64,000 nucleotides of DNA from Hymenopellis radicata (GCA_015501595.1 JADNRX010000245.1:19930-83929), one strand, 5' to 3'. Shown: positions 32,155 through 43,896, counted from the first letter of the stretch. Program-made: numbers and translations. The notes: generated from the sequence alone by a model not told the origin.

Positions 32155-34985
32155 ATGCCAGGACGCAAGAAAGGAGCGAGGAAGGCTGCAGCCCAACCCA
32201 AGCCTGCAGCCGAGCCCAAACCCATTGGCACCAAGCTCACCTTTAAAGACATGTAAGTGACTCGCAAATGCCTCTGCAGTGGTTTTTTTTTGTTGGTTGT
32301 TTTTTTAATTGCGCACCTCCCTGTCATGATAGACAGAAACTCAAGGTGCCAGGACTAAAGGTACCTCTCCTCATAATGGACTGTAACCGTTCTGATGCCA
32401 CGTAGCTGCTAGCCCAAGCTGCAAACCATCCTCTGGCGATCTGGACACATCCGAATACCACGAAGGCGAACTTCATTAACACAGACAAAGAAGACAAGCT
32501 CAAGATTAAGTGGGAGAATATTTTCTTGAACTCCTCATCATGCTCGCCCCTCGAGCTGGCCGTCGTGGACCTAATCCACAACGGTACGGAGAGGACTGGT
32601 GTTATGTCGTTTCCAGACGACGTCAAGCGGGCATATGCACACCTTCAACAGGAACTCGCCACCGCCCCTGCTGTTATGCCACAGCACCCATTGGGAGAGG
32701 GTGATGCTACACGCGACGGGGCTCTTTCCACACACCGGGACGACGCCACGACTCCGGCGGGAGATGCTGAAGCGGTCCACATCGGCTCTGATCATGAACC
32801 AGGCGCCGCTACTACCGAAGAAGAAGCGACAGTGCCAGGTGTGCTCTAAGTGATGCCGCATTATTTTTTGCTCCGCTGAATTTAGCCACACAGGTCTTCC
32901 ACGGGACGACGTTCGGATGGCGGATGTCAATGGTTACCTTTCTCTTCCCAAGGTCTCAACATCATTTCTAATCATGCAGTAGGCCCCTGCTACTCGGAGA
33001 CGCGCGCGAGTGTGGAAAACGGTCAAGACCGCCAGAACAGCTTTGCTGAGCAACAAGGTATACAGGGAGCTACGCTCCCCCAAGCCTCGCACCGCACCGA
33101 ATTCGGATGGGATGTCGAGCAACGATATGACGACGGCGGAAACACCCGATGGGTGGCCCAGGCCTTTGTTAGCATGCCTCACGGCGGTGACAATTATACC
33201 TGGTGGTTTAATGATGGCCAGAGATGGCTGCCGCTCGAAGAAGGTGTGGAACCAGCACGCAGTCAAGAAGATGCGCAGGAACTCATCAAGCTCGGCGGGC
33301 GGCTCGTAGAGATTCCAGAGAACGCCCACACTGAGGATGCTTTCTTTTCGACTTTAGAAACAAACCGTAGGCAGCCGAATGACAGTATGGGCGCGCAGGC
33401 TTCCACCTTCGACGGCGTCTCCGCTTTCCCAAACACCGGTCCTATCTGGTCCGGCGTCGCACAGATGCCTCAATGCACGACGAGCGGCACAATGGAAGCC
33501 ATGGGTGGGGGCACTGAGGTTGCGATGGAGGTTGATAACCAAGGCCTTCCACCCTTCCACTATTTGCAATATATAAACCCGCAAACTCTTACGGCTGTCC
33601 CGGCGGTCAGCGAGGCAGGCGGCGCCGCTGTGCCCGAGGGCGAGGAACAAGGTGAGCCTCATACGCAATCATTACTTTCATTTCGCTCATACGTTTCTTA
33701 GGAAACCCCCCCGGGAACAACACATTCTTACAGGACATAGATGTCAAGCTCCTTGTCATCCTCCCCATCTTCGACAACCCGCAAGAGCCCAGCGTGACCA
33801 TTCACGTTGAGCTCCATGACTGTCGCTCAGAGTCCAAGAAGCAGCTGGATCAGATTCCGGTGCTGCAGGGTGTCATTCATGTACAAGCCCCCTTGACGCC
33901 CACCATCTTCTACGGCCTCGCACACCAAGCATTTGTGTTCGGTCCCATGCTGTGGTACGCGCTCAAAGCACACTTTGAACTCGAAGGGAGAGATTTGCGG
34001 ACGATCTTGCCTTTGACGTTGTCACTGGTGACGGGCCTGATCACCAACAGCGAGAGCCGTCCGTTGGTTACTCTTGAACGAGGCGATGCAGAAATGGCCG
34101 ACAACGAGGCCACGTTTGCCGCCAACGAGGCCATGCGCAACCTCGACGCCGCTACAAGGGCATACCTTGAGAAGCTCAAATGTGACGGTATCCAGCCGCG
34201 CATCTTTGACGAGTTGGCCGCGCTCACAACCCCCGTCACCTGCAGCGTCAATTCCGGTATAGGGGTGGCTTTCGTTGTCTGCTTGGCCGTTAGCGACCCA
34301 CTGGTGAGCTAAACCAAATCTTGTCAATGAATATCTTGCTAAACCATACATGAAAGACCGTACCTGATCCCCCACCCAGGAGGAGCGCGAACAACCATGC
34401 GGCCACCGATTGGTTCGTGAAATACTGGAGTGAGGACGCGGGGAGCCGCGAGGTTTGGGCCATCACCCAGAAGGTTAACAAAAACTCGTTTCCGGACCTG
34501 AAAGAGTATATGCAGGTTTGTCCGGTGGTGGCCAAAATTCTGAGTTACGCCAGCATTAGTGCCATGGAGAAGGTCCTTTGGTCTTCGGATGCCGACGCCA
34601 CCGGTGAGCCTTGCTCTGAATCTCAAGGTGCCCGAAGACTTATTGCTTGATCATCACAGCACTGCAAGGTGCCCACTTGAATAAAAAACGCATTCACAAA
34701 GAACTCATCGGAGCTGGAGGAACTTGGATTTCAGACCTTACGTTGCTCAATGACTTGCTGCGTCTTAAAGACAAGAAGGGGAACGAGACGTTCAGCGCCC
34801 ACGTTGAGAGTATCCTGGCTGAAACTCCCAGGAAGCGCGTGGGCATTTCAACAATGTTCCAAAAACTGCTCATGGCGCCGCCTCTTGACTACACCGTTCC
34901 TGACAAGTTCAAGAAGAAGTCTTCTACAGGCAAGGGTGCAAAGCCAGTAGGCAAAACAACGGAACAAGAGGAAATGGATTTGTAG
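32155..34985 (+). CDS. Hypothetical protein, about 794 aa (9 exons)
   Basis: Proposed exons: 32155-32252, 32333-32360, 32406-32838, 32894-32932, 32980-33651, 33702-34256, 34294-34303, 34380-34603, 34660-34985. The sum is a multiple of three. Three exons are tiny (28, 39 and 10 nt); the 10-nt one, after a 37-nt intron, is the weakest call but is the only join found that keeps the frame. The N-terminus is Lys/Ala/Pro rich (PGRKKGARKAAAQPKP), followed by an acidic linker, a Trp-containing block and a long region with DVKLLVILPIFDNPQEPSV and an Ala/Asn helix. The C-terminal tail is basic (KFKKKSSTGKG). No known domain. With the gene before it and the KDZ-class gene after it, it may belong to one mobile unit. 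Confidence 0.5.
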
Positions 34986-35100
34986 ATCGCAGTTACAAGT
35001 AGATAGGACAATTTTGATTGGATGCCTTGTCGTCAGTGTTCGGTTCAATGAATGAGTGACGCCACTCAGGATGGGTGATGCCGGGAACTCGGAGCCCGAC

Positions 35101-35245
35101 CATGATGCGTGATGATGCGTGATGATGCGTGATGATGCGTGAGGACGCGTGCGAACCGCCGGACCGGCAATCGGTGCATTGCAGACTATGCTGGTAGGAC
35201 CGCAAGCCGCCACGGCTGGGCTGCAATCCCAGCCTCGACGCAGGG
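35101..35245 (+). repeat. GATGATGCGT repeats and phased GCAGAC/GCAATC units
   Basis: Four to five copies of TGATGATGCG or TGAGGACGCG (35103-35150) are followed by TTGCAGACT (35176), CCGCAAGCC and TGCAATCCC at roughly 20-nt steps. The block ends about 60 nt before the next ATG. Confidence 0.7.
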
Positions 35246-35292
35246 CCGTCCGCTCGATGTTCTAAGGGTCGCCTGGATGATAACTTCTCACC

Positions 35293-37599
35293 ATGTCAGT
35301 CATCACTTTGCTCCGCCAAGTGCTCTCCGCTTTATCATCGCTCAGTTGGGTAGATGGGGTTATGGACTTCAGAATGTTGTGCACCTTCCTTCGAATGATC
35401 GAAAGCCAACACCAAACATTGAAAGCTGACCGAGGCGTATTCCCGGGGTTTCTTCCCAAGGAGCTGACGCGGGCCATTGGCTTTGCATTGGACCTGGCGC
35501 CGCATGAAGTCGGGGAATTGTGGAGCGCTCTGGTGGAATACATGGAAAGCCTCATAACTGCCCCAAAAGATGGAGAGGTCGAAGTGCTACTCTCGGAGTT
35601 TGGCTATAGAGAAAAAATTGGTGTGTTTGCCGCCACAGTGTTCATCTTCCCCCAAGCTTATTCATTCCGCGGGCGCCGTGATTATCGCCCCGCCGGTCTC
35701 ATACTGCCCGTCGTGTCCCTCATACCGGCTCAATCAGGAGAAAAATTGTCGCGTCGAAGCTCAACTGTTCACGAAGAGCCGTGGCATCCTGCCGGTGTAT
35801 ACTGTGTCCAAATATTGCAAACGTAGAGTGTCTTGTCCTTGGGTACAAACTACTGACAGATAGCCTTCTAGATTGCAAAACGTACTACCATCCCGCGTAC
35901 TGGGTCGAAAAGGCAGATGACCCACAATCACAAAGAGTGTATTACCCGGGGGTCCCAGATTATGTACAGGCGACAGAAACACATTGGGTCGAGAGAGAAT
36001 TGGCCGAGCATTGGACTCTGCAAATGGCTGTTCAACAGTGAGTGCCTCACATTCTGCGCTCCCTCTGGTTCTAATGCTGGGGGTGCAGCGCGTCTGCGGT
36101 AGGCATCGCAGAGGTTTACAATCTCGAGCTGCGAGAACAGCCATGGCACGGCATGACGGACCTCAATTGGTGCCTAACGCGCGACATAATTTTCGACGCC
36201 TTCTGGGTCTTTGCTCTGCTGAGAGACAAGGCGAGGAGGACGAATGGGCAGGAATGTTTAATGGTAGATCATCGAACCGAAAACAGCATTCGCTTCGACG
36301 TCGCCATCGATCAGCGGAACATGGAGATGGCTGGTACTGGACAACCGATGTGGGGTCATGTATGCGAAGGGTGTGTTAAATTCAAGCGGAACCCAACCAC
36401 GCAGGACATCGGTGAGTTGACCGCCTACTTGCTCCGCATACGGGATTCTGATTTGGTAGAATACGTGAATGCCATTGTCATTGACGGAGTCAGCGTCAGG
36501 TGTCGTTGTTGTTCGGTCTCCTCCGACGAAGACGGCATGCCATGCATTGAGCCCCTCATGCATCCGAAGCATAAGTTCTGTGGTAAACATGGGGCGAACT
36601 TGTGGCGATGCTTCGTGCGTGACTGTCCCAAGGATCGCGGCGAAAATTCACGGGCATGTTCGTTGCCGGCGCATCAAGCCATGGAGAACGCAGAGACCCT
36701 TATCCAGAGTCAGGGCACACGCGAACTCCACCGACGGGCGGCGAGACTGGGGCGTCCCATAGACCAAGAACAGGCTCATTCATATGTGGATACGCACTGT
36801 ACCGGCACCGCAGATGAGACTGGGAATGACGTGAAGGGAGCTGATGATAAGGTACAGGGTCCTAGCCATTTACCAACAAAGAAAGAGGACCAGAAGAGGC
36901 GTAAGAAACTCGTTCTCTCCAAGTTCACCCACTGTGAAATGCTCGCCTTGGCGCCCTGCGGCATCATCAAGGGGAGGACGACACTGTTCAACGCTGAAGG
37001 AATCAAGGCAGTGGTGGTGAGCCTTTATACCGTGGTCTATGGAAAGCTGGACTGACCTCGTATGAAGACATTCCTGAAGAGCCTATTCCCAGAAGGATTG
37101 GAGGAGTCGCTTCCTTCAGCGGTTTTCTACGACAAAGCATGTCATACACTGAAACACCTCCTGAGCACGGGGGATACATACCTGACAGCCCGCACTGCAT
37201 TTCTGTATGATCTATTCCATGGTGCTTTTTGCCACAAGGAGGACGACAAGTTTTGTAACGAGCACTGTAATCCGGCTCAATTTCCCGATCTTCTGGATGA
37301 ACTCGGGCGCATCATTTTCAACACGTCGGCTTGTGAACAGGCTAACGTCTGGTTCGGCGGATTTGGAACTATGGTGCGCGAGATGTCGCTGGCATGGTAA
37401 GTCTCGGTTGAGCTGCTGTGGCTGTGCTACTGAACCAAAAGAAAACTGCAGTTTCGGTTTTTTCCTGGACGAGATGATTCTGATTCACAACGAATTGGTA
37501 GAGATGAGGTTGAAGCAGCAGGGGCTTAACCCAAGGATTTTACCAGAGGAGTATTGGAATGGTAGCTGGCGCCATTCGAGTCACGCAGCGCCAGCTTGA
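35293..37599 (+). CDS. CxC5/CxC6-type protein of the KDZ transposase class, 672 aa (7 exons)
   Basis: Exons 35293-35622, 35657-35822, 35872-36037, 36089-36411, 36460-37016, 37068-37396 and 37452-37599. All junctions are standard except the first intron, which would be only 34 nt (GTGTTT...CCAAG); a one-base frameshift is the alternative. The order of motifs fits the cysteine-cluster proteins associated with Kyakuja-Dileera-Zisupton transposases: SYCPSCPS and KYCKHCKTYYH clusters, RVYYPGVPDY, then CEGC, VIDGVSVRCRCC, KFCGKH and C-x-RDC clusters, AVFYDKACHTLKHLL, a Cys/His-rich CHKEDDKFCNEHCNPAQFP, CEQANVWFGG and FFLDEMILIHN. The Asp in VIDG, the Asp in FYD and the Glu in CEQ could be an RNase H-type D-D-E set. 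It likely acts in transposition or is a domesticated copy. No terminal repeats were found beside it. Confidence 0.8.
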
Positions 37600-38048
37600 T
37601 GGGTGGGGTAGAGGGCGTAGATGCGGACAGACTGACTCGACACCCGGGTAGACAAATCACGCCCCCCTCTGCCGTACCCAAAAAGCCGACGACGGGAATG
37701 TAGGGAGAATATCAATGGATTAGTTCCTAAGGTGACAACATAGAATCACGTCGTGTGCAGTTGTCAACGCAAAAAGGCGCGAGGAGCAATTTTGCAGAAT
37801 GTGGCCGTGAAGGTTGGGAGCAAGCTTTCGGACCGATTGCCGCGAACACGCACTTCTTACACGCGGATTAGCTAATGGTCATCACATTCATCACATGACA
37901 CTGTGGATTAGATTGCGAACTACTTGGAATCAGATTGCAAACTAGTTCTACTACACGCTACGACAGTTTTTTTTTTTTTGCGCTCCAAGAACTGAAATTG
38001 GCATGAGTCAATGAAGGATGGAGACCAATAATGATACCTGCCCTTGCA
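37600..38048. other. Intergenic, two phased TTGCRAAC units and a T tract
   Basis: Between convergent gene ends. It holds ATTGCGAAC (37912) and ATTGCAAAC (37933) about 21 nt apart, then a run of 13 T at about 37967-37979. No gene seen. Confidence 0.5.
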
Positions 38049-38488
38049 TTAAGCCACTTCTAGAGATGTCTCGGGGACGGATTGTTCCTCAATCGCGTTG
38101 AATTTCTCGGTGGCCTCGAATTTGATTGCATAGGTAAAGTTCTAAGGCAGTTTACCGCACTGTCAGTGAGGGTGATGGGAGGGCTAAAGGGAACATACGA
38201 ATGCGTTGCCAACGCCACTTGTGTATCGGGCCTTGACCATGCCCGTCTCGCCTGGTTGGTAGTGGCGGTTGTAGCCTTCATAGGTTTTGGTCAACTTCAC
38301 GCTGTCGTGAAGTTGGAACTATAGTGGGGAAGACGCGTTGAGTGACTCGTAGGCAAGGGTGAGTGGGGGCGACGAACGATGGGGGCTGGTGCGGCCATGT
38401 CACGAAGGAGAAGGATCGTGGTGAGTGCTGAGAGGACGAGTGTTGGGCCAAGATAAGTAAACCAGTGCGGGAAACCCCGATCGGACAT
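38049..38488 (-). CDS. Small single-pass membrane protein, 107 aa (3 exons)
   Basis: Exons 38488-38378, 38318-38199 and 38141-38049 join in phase 0 (introns 59 and 57 nt). The N-terminus holds one hydrophobic helix (WFTYLGPTLVLSALTTILLL) and could be a signal anchor. The remainder is polar with TKTYEGYNRHYQPGETG and an acidic C-terminus (EEQSVPETSLEVA). No family recognised. Without splicing each exon ends quickly, so the model rests on the splice signals. Confidence 0.5.
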
Positions 38489-38810
38489 CGAATCGTTGTG
38501 GGCGATCAGTCAGCACGATATGGATCATTTATTATGGACGCGGTCTGTTATACTTTCATTTCGAATAGATTCTTGCAATGATAAGACAACATGATCATGG
38601 TAGCGGTACTTTCATTGCCATGAATAGGGCAGAGGCATCCAAAGGCATACTAAACGATCAGCAGGAGAAGACGATTTGCTCCCTCGGATGCCACCACTCA
38701 GACTGGTGTGCTTGAGCGCCAATCCTTATACTGTCATTGCAACAACAGCACAGGATCATGTTTACGGTATCTGAATTTGCCTGGACACAATACGACATGA
38801 GTCTTTGGCC

Positions 38811-39669
38811 TTAAAAAAGCCAGTGCTTAAACGTACCATTCATAAATGAGACGGCCTGCACCGGACTGTTAAGGATGGTATCAGGCAGGTCTTTACATAT
38901 GGCTTCGTAGCGAGCCAAAGCCACCGAAGCGGTTAGAGGTGAGTTTAACGTCTTCATGTCTTCCAACAGGGAGACGAGGCCGGGCAACATGTCCTCGGCA
39001 CACTAGCAGAAGCATGAGAGAGTCTGTTTCTGAACGCAAGGTTCGACGCACGCGGAGGGTTGGTTGTAAGGTTGTGGCCAGATCATGTAGGTCCTGGCGA
39101 TAAGCCGAGTGGATGTCCTCGTCGTCTGATGCAATGAGCATAGTTTCGAAATCGATCAAAGCATATTTGCGGTTGACGCCGCGGAGGCCACCATAATAAT
39201 ACGGGTCGGGGCCTTCGGGTGCTGCCACGTCCATGACAAGGTTTTGGCCGCTGATGTCGCCATGGGCCATACGATGCGAATGTAAGAAGTACACGACCTT
39301 GGGTTGAGGGCATCAAGACAAGCAACGCAGGAAATGGACAAACATACTTCGAAAAATGCTTGTCCGTAACGGACGATCTCACCGACGGTAGAGAAGGCGC
39401 CGCAACAGGCGGAGCCCCAGCTGCAGACGTGGATGAGCGGCGCTGAACCCGTAGCAATGACTGAGGACAATTACCGGGGCATGATGGCAAATATTTCTTT
39501 ATTGAATACGAGTAGATCTATGAGGGGAATGGTATGATTCAATGGGTGCTGACGTAGCGATGGAGAGTTCAATTTGCGTAATGCGCAGAGCTCGCGAGGG
39601 GGGTTGCGTCCAGAAAGTGCCCTGGAGAGTGTGATTCAGGCATGGCAGATGATCCAGTTGAATTTCCAT
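38811..39669 (-). CDS. Protein-kinase-like protein lacking an N-lobe, 236 aa (4 exons)
   Basis: Exons 39669-39510, 39460-39348, 39297-39052 and 39002-38811; introns 49-50 nt. Exon 3 encodes HRMAHGDISGQNLVMD, a catalytic-loop pattern (H-G-D-x4-N), and ALIDFET in place of the DFG motif; HDLATTL follows. This fits the fungal-specific kinase-like proteins that are common in mushrooms. The usual Gly-rich loop and Lys of the N-lobe were not found; the N-terminus instead has PPSRALRITQIELS and VCSWGSACCG. The Asp and Asn of the loop are intact, so activity cannot be excluded. Confidence 0.65.
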
Positions 39670-39678
39670 GTTACTTTA

Positions 39679-40173
39679 TTATGATGTCGCGCCCTTGAGA
39701 GTCGCGAGCCGGCCATACGCGCGGGGCCTATAGACAACAATCAGTGAATAGCAGGCCATCCGATATAGCGCACGTACAAAGAACGAGAAAGTGGCATCAT
39801 CATCGTTGCGGTAATAATTCTGTGCGAAAGGATGACCGGGGTTTTGGCTGCCGCGCGGACTGACAGGCGATAGACGACCAAAAACATCACTTGGCTCCTG
39901 GTTGAGGAACAAGTCATAACCTCGTGAGGCGAAGAACGGACGGAGGAAGCCCCAGATACGTATGAGGCGGATCTTTTCTCGTAGAAACAATTTACGATCG
40001 TTGGGATCTCCAGTGTACCAGAGGTCGGGGCATGCTGAAGTGAGTGGGTAGTTCCACAGCCAGGAGCGAGCCATCCAATAAATGCCAGTGCGGATGGCGC
40101 CCAGGCGAACGAAGCCGGGGGCCCACACGAGGACGGAAATGAGAAATACTACAAAGGTCAGGAAGGCCAACAT
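39679..40173 (-). CDS. Hypothetical protein with N-terminal membrane helix, 164 aa
   Basis: An uninterrupted frame starts MLAFLTFVVFLISVLVWAPG, a strong signal-anchor or transmembrane helix, followed by a Trp/Arg-rich body (RTGIYWMARSWLWNYP) and a short second hydrophobic patch (YRMACYSLIVVY). No family recognised. It ends 10 nt before the start of the kinase-like gene on the same strand. Confidence 0.5.
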   Translation of the reverse strand: MLAFLTFVVFLISVLVWAPGFVRLGAIRTGIYWMARSWLWNYPLTSACPDLWYTGDPNDRKLFLREKIRLIRIWGFLRPFFASRGYDLFLNQEPSDVFGRLSPVSPRGSQNPGHPFAQNYYRNDDDATFSFFVRALYRMACYSLIVVYRPRAYGRLATLKGATS

Positions 40174-40238
40174 GGTACGACGTGGCTTAGGTTGAGCGCA
40201 CTAATGCACGAATCGGTGAATCTTTGTCCGTGTTTGGC

Positions 40239-40882
40239 ATGCTCAACTTGCGATCAACAACCACCATGAACGCGCCTTTTGAAAGTCTCAGCGACGTTCG
40301 CAGCGTCGCCCAAGAAGCTATTAAAACCCATATAACCATTGAACGGGGTGTCTTTGACCGCTCACTGATGCGAGGTGGGCCTCTTTGGGCGTGGGGTTGT
40401 GTTCATACTAGTACTAATGCTATGTTATCGCAGCCATGGAAAGACTGCCACTGGATGATAGTGGTAGCTGCTTTTTATGCCGCTGAAGGCTCACTGATGT
40501 TCAAGTGTCTCCAATTAGCTCGGCAGGAATTTTCTGTTACTTTATGGGATCATGTCCCCAATGAGGACGACAGCACAGAAGAAATTAGCGTGGACGTCTT
40601 GCACTTTATTGTGGAGTTGCAGTTGGGCCTCGAAGATGAGTGGGAAATACCATTGGCACGAATGGGCGTGCATGACATGGTGAATCTGGATATATTGGCG
40701 GCTTGTAAGCTACGGTCATCTGCATAAAGGTTGATCTAGTGACCGTTTGGGCAGGGTTAGTGCTGGATGCCGAACATGTCAAGGGTCTTCTCACAATGGC
40801 ACTGCCCAACATGGATCGCGACTCGAAGGAACACCAAAAATTGGTCAAAGCACTCATGGGGAGAATCCCGACATCGGACTAG
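40239..40882 (+). CDS. Hypothetical protein, 197 aa (2 exons)
   Basis: Exons 40239-40704 and 40755-40882 join across a 50-nt intron (GTAAGC...GGGCAG). The C-terminal half, acidic with a helical AAWLVLDAEHVKGLLTMALP, looks folded. An intron-like string (ACTAATGCTATGTTATCGCAG-like) around 40410-40432 may mark another intron, but no donor giving the right phase was found. ATGs at 40239 and 40266 are both possible starts. No family recognised. Confidence 0.45.
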
Positions 40883-41120
40883 TAGGCGTAATATGCTTGG
40901 GTTGATATCTTTTGTAACATGTGCTGAATGAGTGAATTGATTGAGGCGAGCAGTACTTACGCGGTCACGTGGGTGAATGAGCGACAAAGTTGGCATCGAA
41001 CTACACAGGACAAACTACGTCTGAGACTGTACAAACTACAGGCAAGTGGTGATAGCTAGCAAGCAGTGGAGATATGGGTAAGTAAATTGTTATGATAAAG
41101 TAGCTAGGGTCTGTTGAAAC

Positions 41121-42361
41121 TTAAGAAGCTTTGGGAACAACAAAATTGCCTTCAATCAGGATACGGCGAACGAGAGCTTTTTGGTTGATCTGGCTGGTGG
41201 CGGCAAGGAGGAGATCAGCAGAGCTTGGATTTTGAGTAAAATGATAGCCAACATAGCTAAGCATATCGGCGTTGAGTTCGGCGTCGCCGACGTCGGGAAC
41301 GAGGCCACAGGATTCGACGAGCACAGCAGCTGCTACACCGCGGTTGCACACAGCATGCTTCTTGTGGACCTTGGGGGGAGCGGAGCTTGCGGAACTCCCG
41401 ACGTCAGCGTCAGATTCAGGCGAGTAGCCATCATCTTCCAGGTCGTCGATAGCCGGAGGAGGCGCCCCATGCTTCCTTTTGGAGCGACGACGAGGGCCCG
41501 ACAATGGGTTAGACGGCACCACAGTTTGTTGATGTTCATGCTCGCCGAGCAGGCGCGCTTTTTGCTTTGCCGACTCGCGTTGCTCGATAGTATCATCCAC
41601 TACAGTCTGAATCAGAGGCCGTGGCGAGGAAGCGACTACTCATACACATACCTCCGTACCTTTCAATGTTGTTGAGGCACTGAATTGCCTCTGCCTTCGT
41701 GTTGACACCGGGAATTCCAACGCTGGTGAGGACGTTACGCAACAGTTGCGCCGTGACCAGGTGCCACGGGAAGGAATGTATGCGGGACGAAGTTGAAGCA
41801 GAGAGAGCATTGTCGCTCTGTAGTGGGGTGCCGTCAGTGTCCAAGTCCTGAATGACCTGTTAGCCAGAAGGAAGCGATGATGGTCAAGACATACCATGAG
41901 TTCGTGGGAATTGGTGAGCCCTTCTTTCACATCGTCGTCAAGCTTCTGGACGTCAGAGAGCGGAAGTACGGGACGAACAGGACAACTTACAGCATCTTGG
42001 TAGGAGGGGAGCATTTGATTTTGAAACTTCAAGTGGTTGGTATGAGTATTGGTGGATGGATAGACGTGACGACATACGGTGGATGGACTATTGTCGCTTT
42101 CAGCTTCGCCGTGCTCACTATCAGAAGCTTCGTCGCCGTCAGGGACGGACAGCCGGGGTTTCTGTGTGGCGATGAGTGAAGTGATTGAGGGCGCGTGGGG
42201 TGTCCTACTTTGACTGTGCGCGCGGCTTGTTGACGCGTAACTCCTTCGTCGGGTCTCTGAGTGGGGATGAGTGCATGGATTATGGGAGCATGAGGAGAGA
42301 TGTCATACTGTGGTTGTTGGCCGTGTCGAAGTTGCGGGTGGTTTCTGGGCGATGTATACAT
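41121..42361 (-). CDS. SAP-like, basic DNA-binding-type protein, 335 aa (6 exons)
   Basis: Exons 42361-42209, 42161-42078, 42026-41991, 41945-41895, 41856-41652 and 41599-41121, all in phase; one intron is only 38 nt (41857-41894) with perfect GTATGT and CTAAC...AG signals. Residues around LLRNVLTSVGIPGVNTKAEA match a SAP motif (two short helices that bind AT-rich DNA). A basic run (GPRRRSKRKHG) and acidic Ser-rich patches follow. It is transcribed away from the TET/JBP-like gene with a 1.57-kb shared upstream region. A role in targeting that enzyme is a guess from position. Confidence 0.55.
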
Positions 42362-42821
42362 AAACTGGAATCGATACTACTTGGAAATGGAGACGTACTG
42401 GGCCTGTTTTGCGGGATAGGCTAGAAGCGGGGAGAGGTGATTGGCTGCTGTCGCTAGAGCCGGTATCTTCGTTCATGCATGTTCCCATTTCGAAGGTCAC
42501 AGTAGAGTGATGATGGTGGGACGGAGGTGCGCAGTCGAGAAGATCAAGTGTTCCCACGCCGCATTGGGGTCACGTGGAACGGACAACTGGTGGATGTCTT
42601 GGACTGAAGCGCCCTACTGTTGGGCGAGCAATGTCCCGGCTATTTGTGGAGCCACCGTGAAGCTCAGAAGTCACTCTGACATGGCACATTAATTATTGAA
42701 ACGGCCTTGCACCAAAACATACAGAACGTGTTAATCACCGCATCTTTATCATAAAGGAGTGAATAATTGATGCAACTAAGAACATGGTGAATTAATCACA
42801 GAGTCTAGGGTCATACAAACC

Positions 42822-43335
42822 ACAAGTCTGAGGGGAGCACGTCCTCGGCGCGGCTCACGCCTCTAAGAGATCCAACGGGCAACCAGTCTGAGGGGAGCGC
42901 GTCCGCGGCACGGCTCACGCCTCTAAGAGATCCAACGGGCAACCAGTCTGAGGGGAGCGCGTCCGCGGCACGGCTCACGCCTCTAAGAGATCCAACGGGC
43001 AACCAGTCTGAGGGGAGCGCGTCCGCGGCACGGCTCACGCCTCTAAGAGATCCAACGGGCAACAAGTCTGAGGGGAGCACGTCCGCGGCGCGGCTCACGC
43101 CTCTAAGAGATCCAACGGGCAACAAGTCTGAGGGGAGCACGTCCGCGGCGCGGCTCACGCCTCTAAGAGATCCAACGGGCAACCAGTCTGAGGGGAGCGC
43201 GTCCGCGGCACGGCTCACGCCTCTAAGAGATCCAACGGGCAACCAGTCTGAGGGGAGCGCGTCCGCGGCACGGCTCACGCCTCTAAGAGATCCAACGGGC
43301 AACAAGTCTGAGGGGAGCACGTCCGCGGCGCGGCT
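42822..43335 (+). repeat. 60-bp minisatellite
   Basis: About 8.5 units of 60 bp (GTCTGAGGGGAGC...CCAACGGGCAA). Two linked versions occur: one with CCAGTC, GCGCG and CACGG, the other with CAAGTC, GCACG and CGCGG, in the order B-A-A-A-B-B-A-A-B. Because 60 is a multiple of three, an open minus-strand frame of 169 codons with a 20-residue repeat crosses it; it lacks an ATG and is probably not a gene. It sits in the divergent upstream region of the SAP-like and TET/JBP-like genes. Confidence 0.9.
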
Positions 43336-43896
43336 GGCACAAGCACCACCATACTCTGCTGCTCTTATAGGAAATCAATACGTGGTGAGACGGGGAAAGG
43401 ATAATCTTGGCTATACAAAGTGAGATGTAGCAGCGGGTGGGTCATTGTTGACGTAATGCTCTGCGGCGTGCGTGTCTGTCGGAGGGCAGGATCGCGCCTA
43501 TAAAAGAGGAGAGTCGCGATGTTATGTCGGGCACACCGAAGAAGATGCAGGTAACGATAACGGACGACAACACTGCTTGAGGCTGGATTCGCATGTTCGG
43601 CCACGGTTTTTTGTCGTGGTCGTCGCCAGTGTCTGTGATCATCGAAGCGGGTGTCTAGTCTTGTCTCGGGAGATGCGGAAAATATTGTCTGGGGAGATGC
43701 TGACGTGGCACTGCGAGATTGAGGTGAGGAAAATATTGTGGTGAAAAAGATCAACGAATGCCGGCAATGGATGAGGAGGAGGAACGATGTTTACAACGGT
43801 GGTAGACGTAGAGGAAGGAGTGGACGCCAGGCCAAAAAAGTTGATCGACACAATGGATCGGATCGAAGACTTCAGCCGTAGTGGATTCCATATTTT

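Noticed and set aside
36258..36631. Frames opposite the KDZ-class gene
   Set aside because: They overlap Cys-cluster exons of a recognisable family on the plus strand.
42811..43320. A 169-codon minus-strand frame of 20-residue repeats
   Set aside because: The frame stays open only because the unit is 60 bp; it has no ATG and no flanking exon with splice sites.
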